Assembly: GCA_026386995.1 (NCBI GenBank)
Contig: JAPLMO010000034.1
Location: 1-5,766 of the forward strand
Reading direction: 5' to 3'
DNA length: 5,766 nt
Origin: Planctomycetota bacterium
GTDB taxonomy: Bacteria; Planctomycetota; Phycisphaerae; FEN-1346
Shown here: piece by piece, positions 1 through 5,207 of the stretch
How positions within the stretch are numbered: the stretch's first letter is position 1
Layout of the letters: every line of letters begins with the position of its first letter
Program-made: the position numbers and the translations under genes
The notes under the pieces: generated by a model
What the model saw: only the letters and a program-made list of their open reading frames with translations
Told to the model about the DNA's origin: nothing
Database searches by the model: none

Positions 1-197
1 CGGTCGCCGTGCGCCTCAACGACCTCCTTGATGCCCTCGTTTAACTCCACAAAGAACGGGTTGTTCATGGTCTGGAACGTGACCCCGAACAGGCGCCCTT
101 TCGATCCCTCCTCCTTGGCAGGTGCATCCGACTTGCCGCACCCAGCCAGCGCAGCGGCCAGAAGAACACACACCAGAGCCGTCATGATCTTGCGCAT
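1..197 (-). CDS. Sugar ABC transporter substrate-binding lipoprotein, N-terminal part (runs off the left edge)
   Basis: This is the first 65 codons of a minus-strand gene that continues beyond base 1. The ATG (195-197) follows an AAGGAG Shine-Dalgarno with 6 nt spacing, which favours it over the in-frame Met5. Residues 1-20 form a lipoprotein signal peptide: positively charged start (MRK), hydrophobic core and lipobox LAGC with Cys20. A short charged linker follows (about 21-34). The mature domain then opens with LFGVTFQTMNNPFFVELNEG, the first beta strand and helix typical of RbsB-like type I periplasmic sugar-binding proteins (Peripla_BP_4). By family knowledge it would bind a sugar outside the inner membrane and deliver it to an ABC permease. 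Substrate, permease and ATPase genes are not visible. No gene is seen on its upstream side until the distant relics, so it probably starts a transcription unit. Confidence 0.9.
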   Translation of the reverse strand, partial: MRKIMTALVCVLLAAALAGCGKSDAPAKEEGSKGRLFGVTFQTMNNPFFVELNEGIKEVVEAHGD

Positions 198-422
198 CCC
201 AGTCTCCTTGTCCTGTCGGAGCCAACCGCCGGTGCGCCGCGGGCCGTTGCCTCTCGGCGCGTGGCCCACATTCAACACGTCTCCCGGCAGCGTTGCAAGT
301 GCTATTTCCCGCAGACAGGGCAGACATGTGCCTCCTGAAAATCCCATCCGCGTGTGCTGGTCCACCGATTTTCGTGCCCTTCGCCTGGCGACATAACCTG
401 TTTCTACGGCGTCACTTATGGT
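198..422. other. Intergenic stretch upstream of the binding-protein gene; no gene recognised
   Basis: No recognisable protein fragment or RNA gene was found here. It should contain the promoter and leader of the minus-strand binding-protein gene. The only minus-strand candidate, TTGCAA and TTGAAT spaced 17 nt around 270-300, matches each consensus hexamer at four of six bases, too weak to call. Confidence 0.4.
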
Positions 423-466
423 AGCCTCCGACACACCTGACCACAACTTCTTTCGGAGGCTTTTTT
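423..466 (+). terminator. Orphan intrinsic-terminator-like hairpin with T-run
   Basis: AGCCTCCGA (423-431) pairs perfectly with TCGGAGGCT (453-461), and a run of six T follows (461-466) on the plus strand. The 21-nt loop is long for an intrinsic terminator. A second copy of TTCGGAGGCT follows at 465-474, so the right arm is duplicated. No plus-strand gene ends just upstream. It may end an unrecognised small transcript or be a remnant of a lost gene. Confidence 0.4.
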
Positions 467-510
467 CGGAGGCTGATTTGCACGAGAACCACGGTTGCCC
501 GAACCTGTTT

Positions 511-850
511 CTCCCCCGTCACTGGAGCCGCCACGTCAAGTCCGCCCTGCCCCACGTCATCTCCCTGGCGAGGCTCGCCTGTGTCCACACGTGGACGCTG
601 GGCCGCCGGAAGCCTTGACACACGCACCCGTCTGGCGACACAACTCCAGCGGACGCAGGCCGAGATTGCCCTCCTGCGTGAGGAACTCCGTATTAAGGAC
701 GCACGCACGGTACAGATTCCGGCCCACCGGCGGCCGCACTACCCGCCCACGGAGCGTATGGCCATCCTGGAACTGCGGGCCGCACGCGGATGCCCGTCGG
801 CACGCTGCGGCGTGTGGCCTGACGATTCGCATGTCGGCCCAGTCGTTCAG
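511..850 (+). pseudogene. Transposase/integrase N-terminal relic with frameshifts
   Basis: Two plus-strand frames join to give one recognisable protein. The first (about 511-590) reads HVKSALPHVISLARLACVHT. The second (about 587-790) reads RGRWAAGSLDTRTRLATQ, then EIALLREELRIKDAR and HRRPHYPPTERMAILELRAARG. From memory this matches the N-terminus of a planctomycete family of helix-turn-helix plus integrase-core (DDE, rve-type) proteins: a short leading helix, a coiled-coil-like segment and then the ILELRAARGW start of the helix-turn-helix. A frameshift lies near 585-595. After about 790 the expected helix-turn-helix sequence dissolves, and the catalytic domain is absent. It is therefore a dead 5' fragment of a mobile or domesticated integrase gene. 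No insertion-sequence ends were identified. The outer limits are approximate. Confidence 0.62.
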
Positions 851-1014
851 GGCCACAGTCGCGGTGCGCCCTCACCATGAAATCTTGCTGCGAAAGAACG
901 TCGTGTCGCCTTCCTGATGCGCCGCACCGCGCCACGTGAACACCAAATCCGACGGAATACCTGCATCTTGCCCTTTCAAACAGCCTAACAAACAGCGAAC
1001 GTAATTTCGGTGGC
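851..1014. other. Gene-free spacer; nothing recognised
   Basis: No recognisable protein fragment or structure was found between the transposase relic and the palindromic element. A minus-strand reading frame ending at 872 gives LVFTWRGAAHQEGDTTFF. I could not assign it, and upstream it runs through the palindromic element, so it is probably not a gene. Confidence 0.35.
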
Positions 1015-1153
1015 CTAGTACTACAGTGCAACTTTGCGCGGCGGGTCTCCGTACCCGCCGCGCGTACCCCGTTTTCGCGCCCGTAGACCAGTTTTTCGCG
1101 CGGTGGGTACGGAGACCCACCGCGCGAAGGCTTAAGTTGCGCTGTAGTACTAG
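1015..1153. repeat. Palindromic MITE-like element A, two internal hairpins, 139 bp
   Basis: The terminal inverted repeats are CTAGTACTACAGTGCAACTT (1015-1034) and the complement of CTAGTACTACAGCGCAACTT (1134-1153), identical at 19 of 20 bases. Inside are two GC-rich hairpins of the same design. The first has arms GCGCGGCGGGT and ACCCGCCGCGC around loop CTCCGT. The second has arms CGCGCGGTGGGT and ACCCACCGCGCG around loop ACGGAG. It encodes no protein. Size, inverted ends and secondary structure fit a non-autonomous MITE or REP-like element. Element B at 5208-5279 and the solo end at 4731-4746 belong to the same family. No transposase that could mobilise it is present. Confidence 0.85.
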
Positions 1154-1229
1154 TTCACGGGGGGGGCTCAGGCGGTCGGCCGTCGCCAGGGCCGCCGCCG
1201 CGCTACGCCATACGCCGTGTGGAAAATTG

Positions 1230-1263
1230 TTGGGCCGCACGTCTGTAAGACCGTGCGGCCCAA
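1230..1263. repeat. Strong 12-bp hairpin
   Basis: TTGGGCCGCACG (1230-1241) pairs perfectly with CGTGCGGCCCAA (1252-1263). The loop can pair further (TCT with AGA), leaving only GTA unpaired and one bulged C. No T-run follows, so it does not look like an intrinsic terminator. It may be a REP-type unit or a structured remnant. Confidence 0.65.
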
Positions 1264-1303
1264 ACGCTGGGATGGGATGTCTCCTTTCATTATCAGGGGT
1301 TGC

Positions 1304-1345
1304 CCCAAGAACTTTAGCCCCGAACTGTGTCAGTTACGAGGGGGC
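1304..1345. repeat. Nested small hairpin ending in a repeated TTACGAGGGGG motif
   Basis: An inner hairpin, AACTG with CAGTT (loop TGT), sits inside GCCCC and GGGGC arms. The segment TGTCAGTTACGAGGGGG (1328-1344) recurs with one mismatch at 5016-5032, also within a hairpin. This suggests a dispersed repeat rather than gene content. Confidence 0.4.
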
Positions 1346-1564
1346 CTGACTGGCCGCTGTTACTGGCCCGTGGCGGGCAGGGTCGTTTCTGTGGCGTGCA
1401 GTTCCACATCTGGAACCCGCTGCATGCCTGGGACAAGAACTTGGCCTCACAACATAATTTCCGAAACCGGCCCGATACCAGACTGGTTCAAGGGCAATAG
1501 CGTGGGTGGTTTCTGGTGGGGTGAGGGCGACGAGAAGTTTCCGTCCGCATTCGGCACAGGTTCC
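1342..1564 (+). pseudogene. DUF2961 family protein relic (frameshifted, internally deleted)
   Basis: Two plus-strand frames give adjacent parts of a DUF2961 domain. The first frame (about 1342-1437) reads [20 protein letters not shown] followed by IWNPLHAWD, matching the family's G-R-F/Y-x-G-V-x-L-H-V-W-N-P strand. The second frame (about 1487-1564) reads GGFWWGEGDEKFPSAFGTGS. Intact members usually read WWGEGDEKF, FVDGEKFPS, then TFGTGSEDYFG (from memory). The seven residues between the two EKF triplets are missing, and the EDYFG continuation is lost at 1564. One or more frameshifts separate the parts. DUF2961 proteins are glycan-associated, and some members are known as glycoside hydrolases; a remnant here fits the carbohydrate theme of the next two genes. 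The original start cannot be located. Confidence 0.65.
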
Positions 1565-1705
1565 AATGTTGGGGCTTCTCGGCCGGACTGCTATTCGAGA
1601 GCGGCCGGGTAAGCAATCGTATAAACCGTGCATGGCAACTTTGGTTCGTTGCGGCACTCCGCCGCCGCGAGGCGCAGGGCAACGTTCAACCCAAGAAAGG
1701 TTCCC

Positions 1706-2719
1706 ATGAGCATCGAAAAGAAATTCTGCAACCGCAGCGTGCTGCTGGCGGCACTGGCCGCAGTGATCCTGGCCGGCACCGCTCTGGCCGGGCAGCCGGG
1801 CAAGAGCCCGCTCAAGGGCTCGGCCAAGGGCTCGCTCCCGCTCAAGGTATTCATCCTGGCCGGCCAGTCGAACATGGAGGGGCATGGGGAAATAGGCGGA
1901 ACGAAACAAGGGACGCTGGAGACTTTGCTCAAGGACCCGGCGTCTGCGGATCGCTACAAACACCTGGTCGACAAGAATGGAAAATGGGTCGTGCGCGATG
2001 ACGTGTGGTGTGCATACGGACAAAAGGGCTGCCTGACCGTGGGCGGCTTCGCGGCGAAAGGCAGTATCGGGCCCGAACTCGGTTTCGGCTGGATGGTCGG
2101 CGACTATCTCGACAACCAGGTGCTGCTGATCAAGGTTGCGGTGGGCGGTACAAGTCTTGCCGGCAACTGGCGGCCGCCGAGTTCCGGTGGCACGGTGGGC
2201 GAGTGGTACACCAACATGATCAACGGCGTGAAGGAACAACTCCAGAACCTCAAGAAGGACTTCCCCGGATACGATGGCAAGGGGTACGAGATCGCCGGTT
2301 TCGGATGGCACCAGGGGTGGCAGGACGGGTGCAGCCAAGGCATGGCCGACGAATATGAGAAGAACATGGCCAACTTCATCCGCGACGTGCGCAAGGACCT
2401 CGGCGTGCCCAATATGCCGTTTGTGATCGGCGGTAGCGGATTCGGCGGATGGGAGCAGAAGGTGGGCCGCCGGCTGAAGATCATGGAAGCCCAGAAGGCG
2501 GCAGCCAGCCTCCCGGAGTTCAAGGACAACGTTCGATACGTGGAAACCCGCGGGTTCTTTCGGCCCAGGGAACTCTCTCCAAATGGCTTCGGGTACCACT
2601 GGAACTGCAATGCCGAGACCCACTACCTGATCGGCGAAGGCATGGGCAAGGCGATGGTGGAATTGCTCGGCGGCCCGAAAGCGCCCGCCAATCCGACTGG
2701 GCCTTCGGAGAATAAGTAA
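1706..2719 (+). CDS. Secreted carbohydrate esterase, SASA/DUF303 (sialate O-acetylesterase-like), 337 aa
   Basis: The ATG at 1706 follows AAGAAAGG (1693-1700) with 5 nt spacing and opens a clear signal peptide: MSIEKK, then a hydrophobic stretch at about 11-27, with probable cleavage after ALA (residue 28). The mature domain begins VFILAGQSNMEG with predicted nucleophile Ser55, the GQSN signature of SASA/DUF303 and CE6-type esterases. Further family-like blocks are GPELGFGWMVGDYL (122-135), IKVAVGGTSL (142-151) and GFGWHQGWQDG (198-208). The C-terminal block YHWNCNAETHYLIGEGMGKA (297-316) offers His298 and His306 as candidate catalytic histidines. Such enzymes remove acetyl groups from sugars such as sialic acid or xylan; the substrate here is unknown. 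Four cysteines (102, 109, 209, 301) follow the signal peptide and could form disulfides. The gene lies 120 nt before the transglutaminase-like/CBM6 gene, same strand, perhaps co-transcribed. Confidence 0.92.
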   Translation: MSIEKKFCNRSVLLAALAAVILAGTALAGQPGKSPLKGSAKGSLPLKVFILAGQSNMEGHGEIGGTKQGTLETLLKDPASADRYKHLVDKNGKWVVRDDVWCAYGQKGCLTVGGFAAKGSIGPELGFGWMVGDYLDNQVLLIKVAVGGTSLAGNWRPPSSGGTVGEWYTNMINGVKEQLQNLKKDFPGYDGKGYEIAGFGWHQGWQDGCSQGMADEYEKNMANFIRDVRKDLGVPNMPFVIGGSGFGGWEQKVGRRLKIMEAQKAAASLPEFKDNVRYVETRGFFRPRELSPNGFGYHWNCNAETHYLIGEGMGKAMVELLGGPKAPANPTGPSENK

Positions 2720-2839
2720 CAGGGGGAGGCATCCTGTGAACGCGGGTTTCGCGGATGACCTCCGACCCTGGTGCGCGGTCTGTAGTATGAGGCGGTTGAA
2801 ACACGGGAGTCCTGGCGAAATCATTATGGGAGATACGTT
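2720..2839 (+). other. Spacer between the esterase and transglutaminase-like genes
   Basis: This 120-nt gap has no T-run terminator after the esterase stop and no convincing promoter. It ends in the Shine-Dalgarno GGGAGA (2828-2833) of the next gene. Co-transcription of the two genes is plausible, but an internal promoter cannot be excluded. Confidence 0.4.
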
Positions 2840-4522
2840 ATGAATACACTGAAGACACAATCGGTCCGATGGCTCGTCGTTTGCAGCATGTCGTTGCTGC
2901 TGCCCATGAACCTCCATGCGTGGGAACCAAGCACCAAGGACCTGGATGCGGCCATCAGCGCCGGCGATTTCGCCGGATATTTTGCCAACATCTCCACGTG
3001 GCTGAGCCAGAAAGTGCCAGCCGACCCGGGCAAGATATCAGAAGCAACGGTGAAGGCTCTGCTCAAGGACCCTGTTTTCACAAACACCCTGGACCAAAGG
3101 CAACTCATATCCAAACTTGGCGTCGATAAACTAGGGGCCTTTGCAAAAGCGGATCCCGCCAACCGGGAGTTCCTCGCCGGGCTCCTGAAGAACACGCAGG
3201 TCATGGACATGTTCCTGGAAGCCGCCGGCCCCACGCCCATCGCCGACAGGGACAAGAACAGTTACACGGTCTCTGCCGAGGCGCTGGACATTTGGAGGAA
3301 GATCTCCAACGCCGATCCGGACTCCAAAGGCGGCATCTATCAGAAACTTGCCATTGCAACGGCCATTGCCCCTCCCGGCAGCCGCACGGGGGGCGCCGGT
3401 GGAGCAAATCAAACGCCCGCTGAGCCTGTGGGTCGCTACAAGCACTTCAAGTCGGCGCACAAGAACAACGAACTGTTTCCCAGTTTCAACAACCTTACTG
3501 TTTGGGAATATACAAAGGTGGTTTCGTCCCACGCATCTGACGCCGATCTGGCCTGGGCGCGGGAAATGATCAACACCTGGCGGCCCGACTTGAGAATCAG
3601 GGAACAGGTTGTCAACTCGACAAGCGAGGTGTGGCGCAGGGCCTCGCCGTGGCCCTATACAAACGGTTTCAAATCCGTGCTGGAAGGCGGCGGAAAATGC
3701 GGTCCCAGGTCATCGTGGGCCGTCATGATCTGCCAGGCGTTCGGCATCCCGGCCATCGGGGTGGGCCAGCCCTCCCACGCCTGTGTTGCCGCAAGATCGG
3801 CCTATCCTGAAATGGGGCCCCAGCCCGGAAGCGTCTGGAAAGTCCATCAAGGCGCGGGATGGCAGGTGTCAAAACTCGAGGGGACGTCAGGCACCCTGTT
3901 TCTTGAGGCGGTTGAGGAGCGGTCGCACGCGGCGGAATTCTCGCAGATTGAACATCTGCGATGGCTCGCATCGGCACTTGCCTCAAAAGTACAGGCCGAT
4001 GCCGTCATGAGCGTAGCCGCAAAACTCCGGCCCCAGGCGACCCCTCAACAGGCAGCGGCAAAAGCAACGCCGCCGGCAGAATCGGAGGCGGACCCGAAGC
4101 CGGCAAGCCTGCCGGAAGCGCCTTTTAAGGTCGTTCCCGGGGTCCTGCACGTCGAGGCGGAATCGTTTTCCAAGATGTCCGGGGTTTCCGTCTATGATTG
4201 TTTCACGGGCGGAAAACAGGTGAATTTCCAGAAGAACATCAATGAGAGTTGGCTGGACTACACCGTCGATGTGCCTGCGGCGGGAACATATAAAGTGGAA
4301 ATGAGAGTCGCGCTGGCAAACCGCGACCAGGTGCTGGATATCAGTTCCGGCACGGACAAACTCGCGACAATCAGCATGCCCAATACGTACGGATTGTGGA
4401 CGACGCAGGCGGCGGAGATAAAACTCAAGCAAGGCACCCAGGTGGTGCGCATTTCGGCCCCTTACCAGAGAGGTATTGCGCTCAGGTGGCTTGAACTCAA
4501 ATCAAAGGCGACAAATAAATAG
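2840..4522 (+). CDS. Secreted transglutaminase-like protein with C-terminal CBM6-type module, 560 aa
   Basis: The ATG follows GGGAGA with about 6 nt spacing. Residues 1-27 are a signal peptide, probably cut after LHA. Residues 30-175 are mainly alpha-helical with no family recognised. Residues about 200-385 form a transglutaminase-like (papain-fold) domain: GGGKCGPRSSWAVMICQAFG places the putative nucleophile at Cys287, and GVGQPSHACVAA places His313. VWKVHQGAGWQVSKLEG (332-348) would be the next strands; the third catalytic residue cannot be assigned by eye. A Pro/Ala-rich linker (about 395-432) leads to a CBM6/CBM35-like module (435-553). Its typical marks are LHVEAESF, WLDYTVDVPAAGTYKVEMRV, and GTQVVRISAPYQRGIALRWL at the end. 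By family knowledge the fold may cut or cross-link peptide or amide bonds, and the CBM would target it to glycan. The pairing implies action on a glycan-linked protein or peptide, but that is inference. Some planctomycete homologues may be inactive. Confidence 0.87.
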   Translation: MNTLKTQSVRWLVVCSMSLLLPMNLHAWEPSTKDLDAAISAGDFAGYFANISTWLSQKVPADPGKISEATVKALLKDPVFTNTLDQRQLISKLGVDKLGAFAKADPANREFLAGLLKNTQVMDMFLEAAGPTPIADRDKNSYTVSAEALDIWRKISNADPDSKGGIYQKLAIATAIAPPGSRTGGAGGANQTPAEPVGRYKHFKSAHKNNELFPSFNNLTVWEYTKVVSSHASDADLAWAREMINTWRPDLRIREQVVNSTSEVWRRASPWPYTNGFKSVLEGGGKCGPRSSWAVMICQAFGIPAIGVGQPSHACVAARSAYPEMGPQPGSVWKVHQGAGWQVSKLEGTSGTLFLEAVEERSHAAEFSQIEHLRWLASALASKVQADAVMSVAAKLRPQATPQQAAAKATPPAESEADPKPASLPEAPFKVVPGVLHVEAESFSKMSGVSVYDCFTGGKQVNFQKNINESWLDYTVDVPAAGTYKVEMRVALANRDQVLDISSGTDKLATISMPNTYGLWTTQAAEIKLKQGTQVVRISAPYQRGIALRWLELKSKATNK

Positions 4523-4538
4523 AGCCGGAGAGCATTCC

Positions 4539-4664
4539 ATGGACGTCCGTCGTACGGCGCGTCATGTCGGTTGGGTTCTGTTGATCCTGGCGCTTGGCGT
4601 GCCGCTCTGTCGGGCCGCACCGCAGGTGTCCGGTGTTGCGGGAGCCTCGCTCCTCCCCGGGTAG
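4539..4664 (+). pseudogene. Truncated start of a third secreted-protein gene
   Basis: The ATG at 4539 lies 16 nt after the previous stop and has a Shine-Dalgarno (CCGGAG, 4525-4530) with 8 nt spacing, so it looks like the next gene of the same operon. The frame encodes 41 residues. MDVRRTARHVGW, then a hydrophobic run VLLILALGVPL and CRAAP form a convincing signal peptide cut near residue 26 or 27. Only about 14 residues follow. The last three (LPG) and the stop codon come from the minus-strand tRNA relic that starts at 4653. The simplest reading is a gene cut off after its signal peptide by a rearrangement at the tRNA boundary. The alternative, a genuine very short secreted peptide, is less likely. 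The lost product is unknown. Confidence 0.5.
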
Positions 4665-4714
4665 GACTCGAACCTACAACCAACCGGCTACTCCACCATT
4701 GAACTACCCGAGGC
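4653..4714 (-). pseudogene. tRNA relic (Asn-like) lacking its anticodon arm
   Basis: Read on the minus strand, the 62-nt segment has most tRNA parts in order. The acceptor strand is CCTCGG, the D arm is GTTC...GAGT with the AATGG-type loop, and the T arm is perfect: GTAGG, loop TTCGAGT, CCTAC. The 3' acceptor is CCGGGGA, then G at position 73. Between the D arm (A26) and the T arm only 11 nt remain (GCCGGTTGGTT) where 22 are expected. A parent GCCGG-CTGTTAA-CCGG-TTGGTT would give this exactly by losing 11 nt between the two CCGG stem strands. The acceptor and G73 resemble bacterial tRNA-Asn, but the anticodon itself is gone. There is also an extra G between acceptor and D arm, an unpaired first base, and GAG instead of CCA. 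It cannot decode and is a pseudogene. Confidence 0.75.
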
Positions 4715-4730
4715 CCAGCGCGCTAACCTC

Positions 4731-4746
4731 AAGCGGCGTTGTAGTG
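4731..4746. repeat. Solo terminal repeat of the palindromic element family
   Basis: AAGCGGCGTTGTAGTG, read on the other strand, matches the left end of element B (5208-5223) at 15 of 16 bases. The next bases (CCAGG) also resemble the ATAGG that flanks element B on the same side. No partner end and no core hairpin are found upstream, where the tRNA relic lies. It is probably the surviving right end of a deleted copy. Confidence 0.6.
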
Positions 4747-4889
4747 CCAGGCGAGTGGCTCAACGGGCCGCCGCGTGGTGCGGCATGCCCGGCGGTGGCG
4801 CGATTCCCGGCCCCCCTCCGTCTGCCGATTTGGCAGGTCCCCGGCCAAGAAACCCGACCCGCGCCATCGGCAATTGTTTACCACCCCTT
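4747..4889. other. Gene-free spacer; nothing recognised
   Basis: Reading frames exist on both strands, but none carries a recognisable motif, signal peptide or credible ribosome-binding site. With the repeats that follow, this forms a gene-free zone from about 4715 to 5327. Confidence 0.4.
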
Positions 4890-4926
4890 CGTCCCATCGT
4901 CCCTTCGTCCCTTGTCCCTGTCCTTT
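4890..4926. repeat. Degenerate 8-bp tandem repeat
   Basis: The unit CGTCCCWT occurs three times in a row (4890-4913), followed by the shortened units GTCCCT and GTCCTTT. It ends directly at CATAGGTGTCC, a motif repeated at 5002. No coding role is visible. Confidence 0.6.
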
Positions 4927-5032
4927 CATAGGTGTCCACCCCCTATTTCAGACGCCAAACAGGCCCGGCGGCAGCCTGACTCGGGCGCTGGGGGGGGCCT
5001 CCATAGGTGTCCCCCTGTCAATTACGAGGGGG
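4927..5032. repeat. Paired CATAGGTGTCC motifs with G-runs and a small hairpin
   Basis: CATAGGTGTCC occurs at 4927-4937 and again at 5002-5012, each followed by a C-rich run. The second copy leads into the hairpin CCCCCT (5011-5016) and AGGGGG (5027-5032). An 8-G run (4990-4997) precedes it, and a 9-G run begins at 5028. The motif loosely recalls REP units linked to REP-associated transposases, but that relation is only a guess. Confidence 0.45.
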
Positions 5033-5041
5033 GGGGCAGGA

Positions 5042-5090
5042 GCCCTACCTGTAGGGCCCCTGACCCCCAACCTGTGGGGGTGAGGGGCCC
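5042..5090. repeat. Two overlapping, mutually exclusive hairpins
   Basis: The larger hairpin pairs GGGCCCCT (5054-5061) with AGGGGCCC (5083-5090) and ACCCCCA (5063-5069) with TGGGGGT (5075-5081). It has one G/G mismatch and a 5-nt loop. A smaller hairpin, GCCCTA (5042-5047) with TAGGGC (5052-5057), shares bases 5054-5057 with it, so both cannot form together. No T-run and no downstream plus-strand gene support an attenuator. Confidence 0.65.
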
Positions 5091-5174
5091 AGCGGTGGGG
5101 ATAGCGGAGAACGGCGACCCGCTAAACACGGGCATCCACCGGAGGCCGCACGGCCGACATGCATGCTCACGCGC

Positions 5175-5200
5175 AGCCCCGGGTGTATTCACCCGGGGCT
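5175..5200. repeat. Perfect 11-bp hairpin with 4-nt loop
   Basis: AGCCCCGGGTG (5175-5185) pairs perfectly with CACCCGGGGCT (5190-5200) around TATT, followed by AAATAA. The symmetry and lack of a T-tract suggest a REP-like unit. It sits 7 nt from element B. Confidence 0.75.
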
Positions 5201-5207
5201 AAATAAG

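Noticed and set aside
265..300. Minus-strand promoter for the binding-protein gene (TTGCAA, 17 nt, TTGAAT)
   Set aside because: Each hexamer matches the sigma-70 consensus at only four of six bases; such matches are common by chance.
872..1240. Minus-strand 122-codon open frame between the transposase relic and the DUF2961 relic
   Set aside because: It runs through the whole palindromic element A, has no recognisable domain, and part of its translation recurs in a shadow frame across element B simply because the repeats are related.
1595..1625. Promoter for the esterase gene using TATAAA at 1620-1625
   Set aside because: No acceptable -35 hexamer lies 16-18 nt upstream, so the TATAAA alone is not enough.
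1334..2917. Long minus-strand open frame (527 codons) opposite the esterase gene
   Set aside because: It is antisense to a clear signal-peptide esterase with catalytic motifs, as expected from high-GC shadow frames, and its translation has no recognisable domain.
4890..5200. Possible CRISPR array
   Set aside because: There are short tandem units and two 11-base motif copies, but no regular direct repeats of 23-40 bases with similar-sized spacers and no cas gene.
4594..5202. Plus-strand 202-codon open frame over the repeat zone
   Set aside because: It spans the tRNA relic, the tandem repeat and several hairpins, gives a Pro/Arg-rich nonsense-like product and has no credible start signal.
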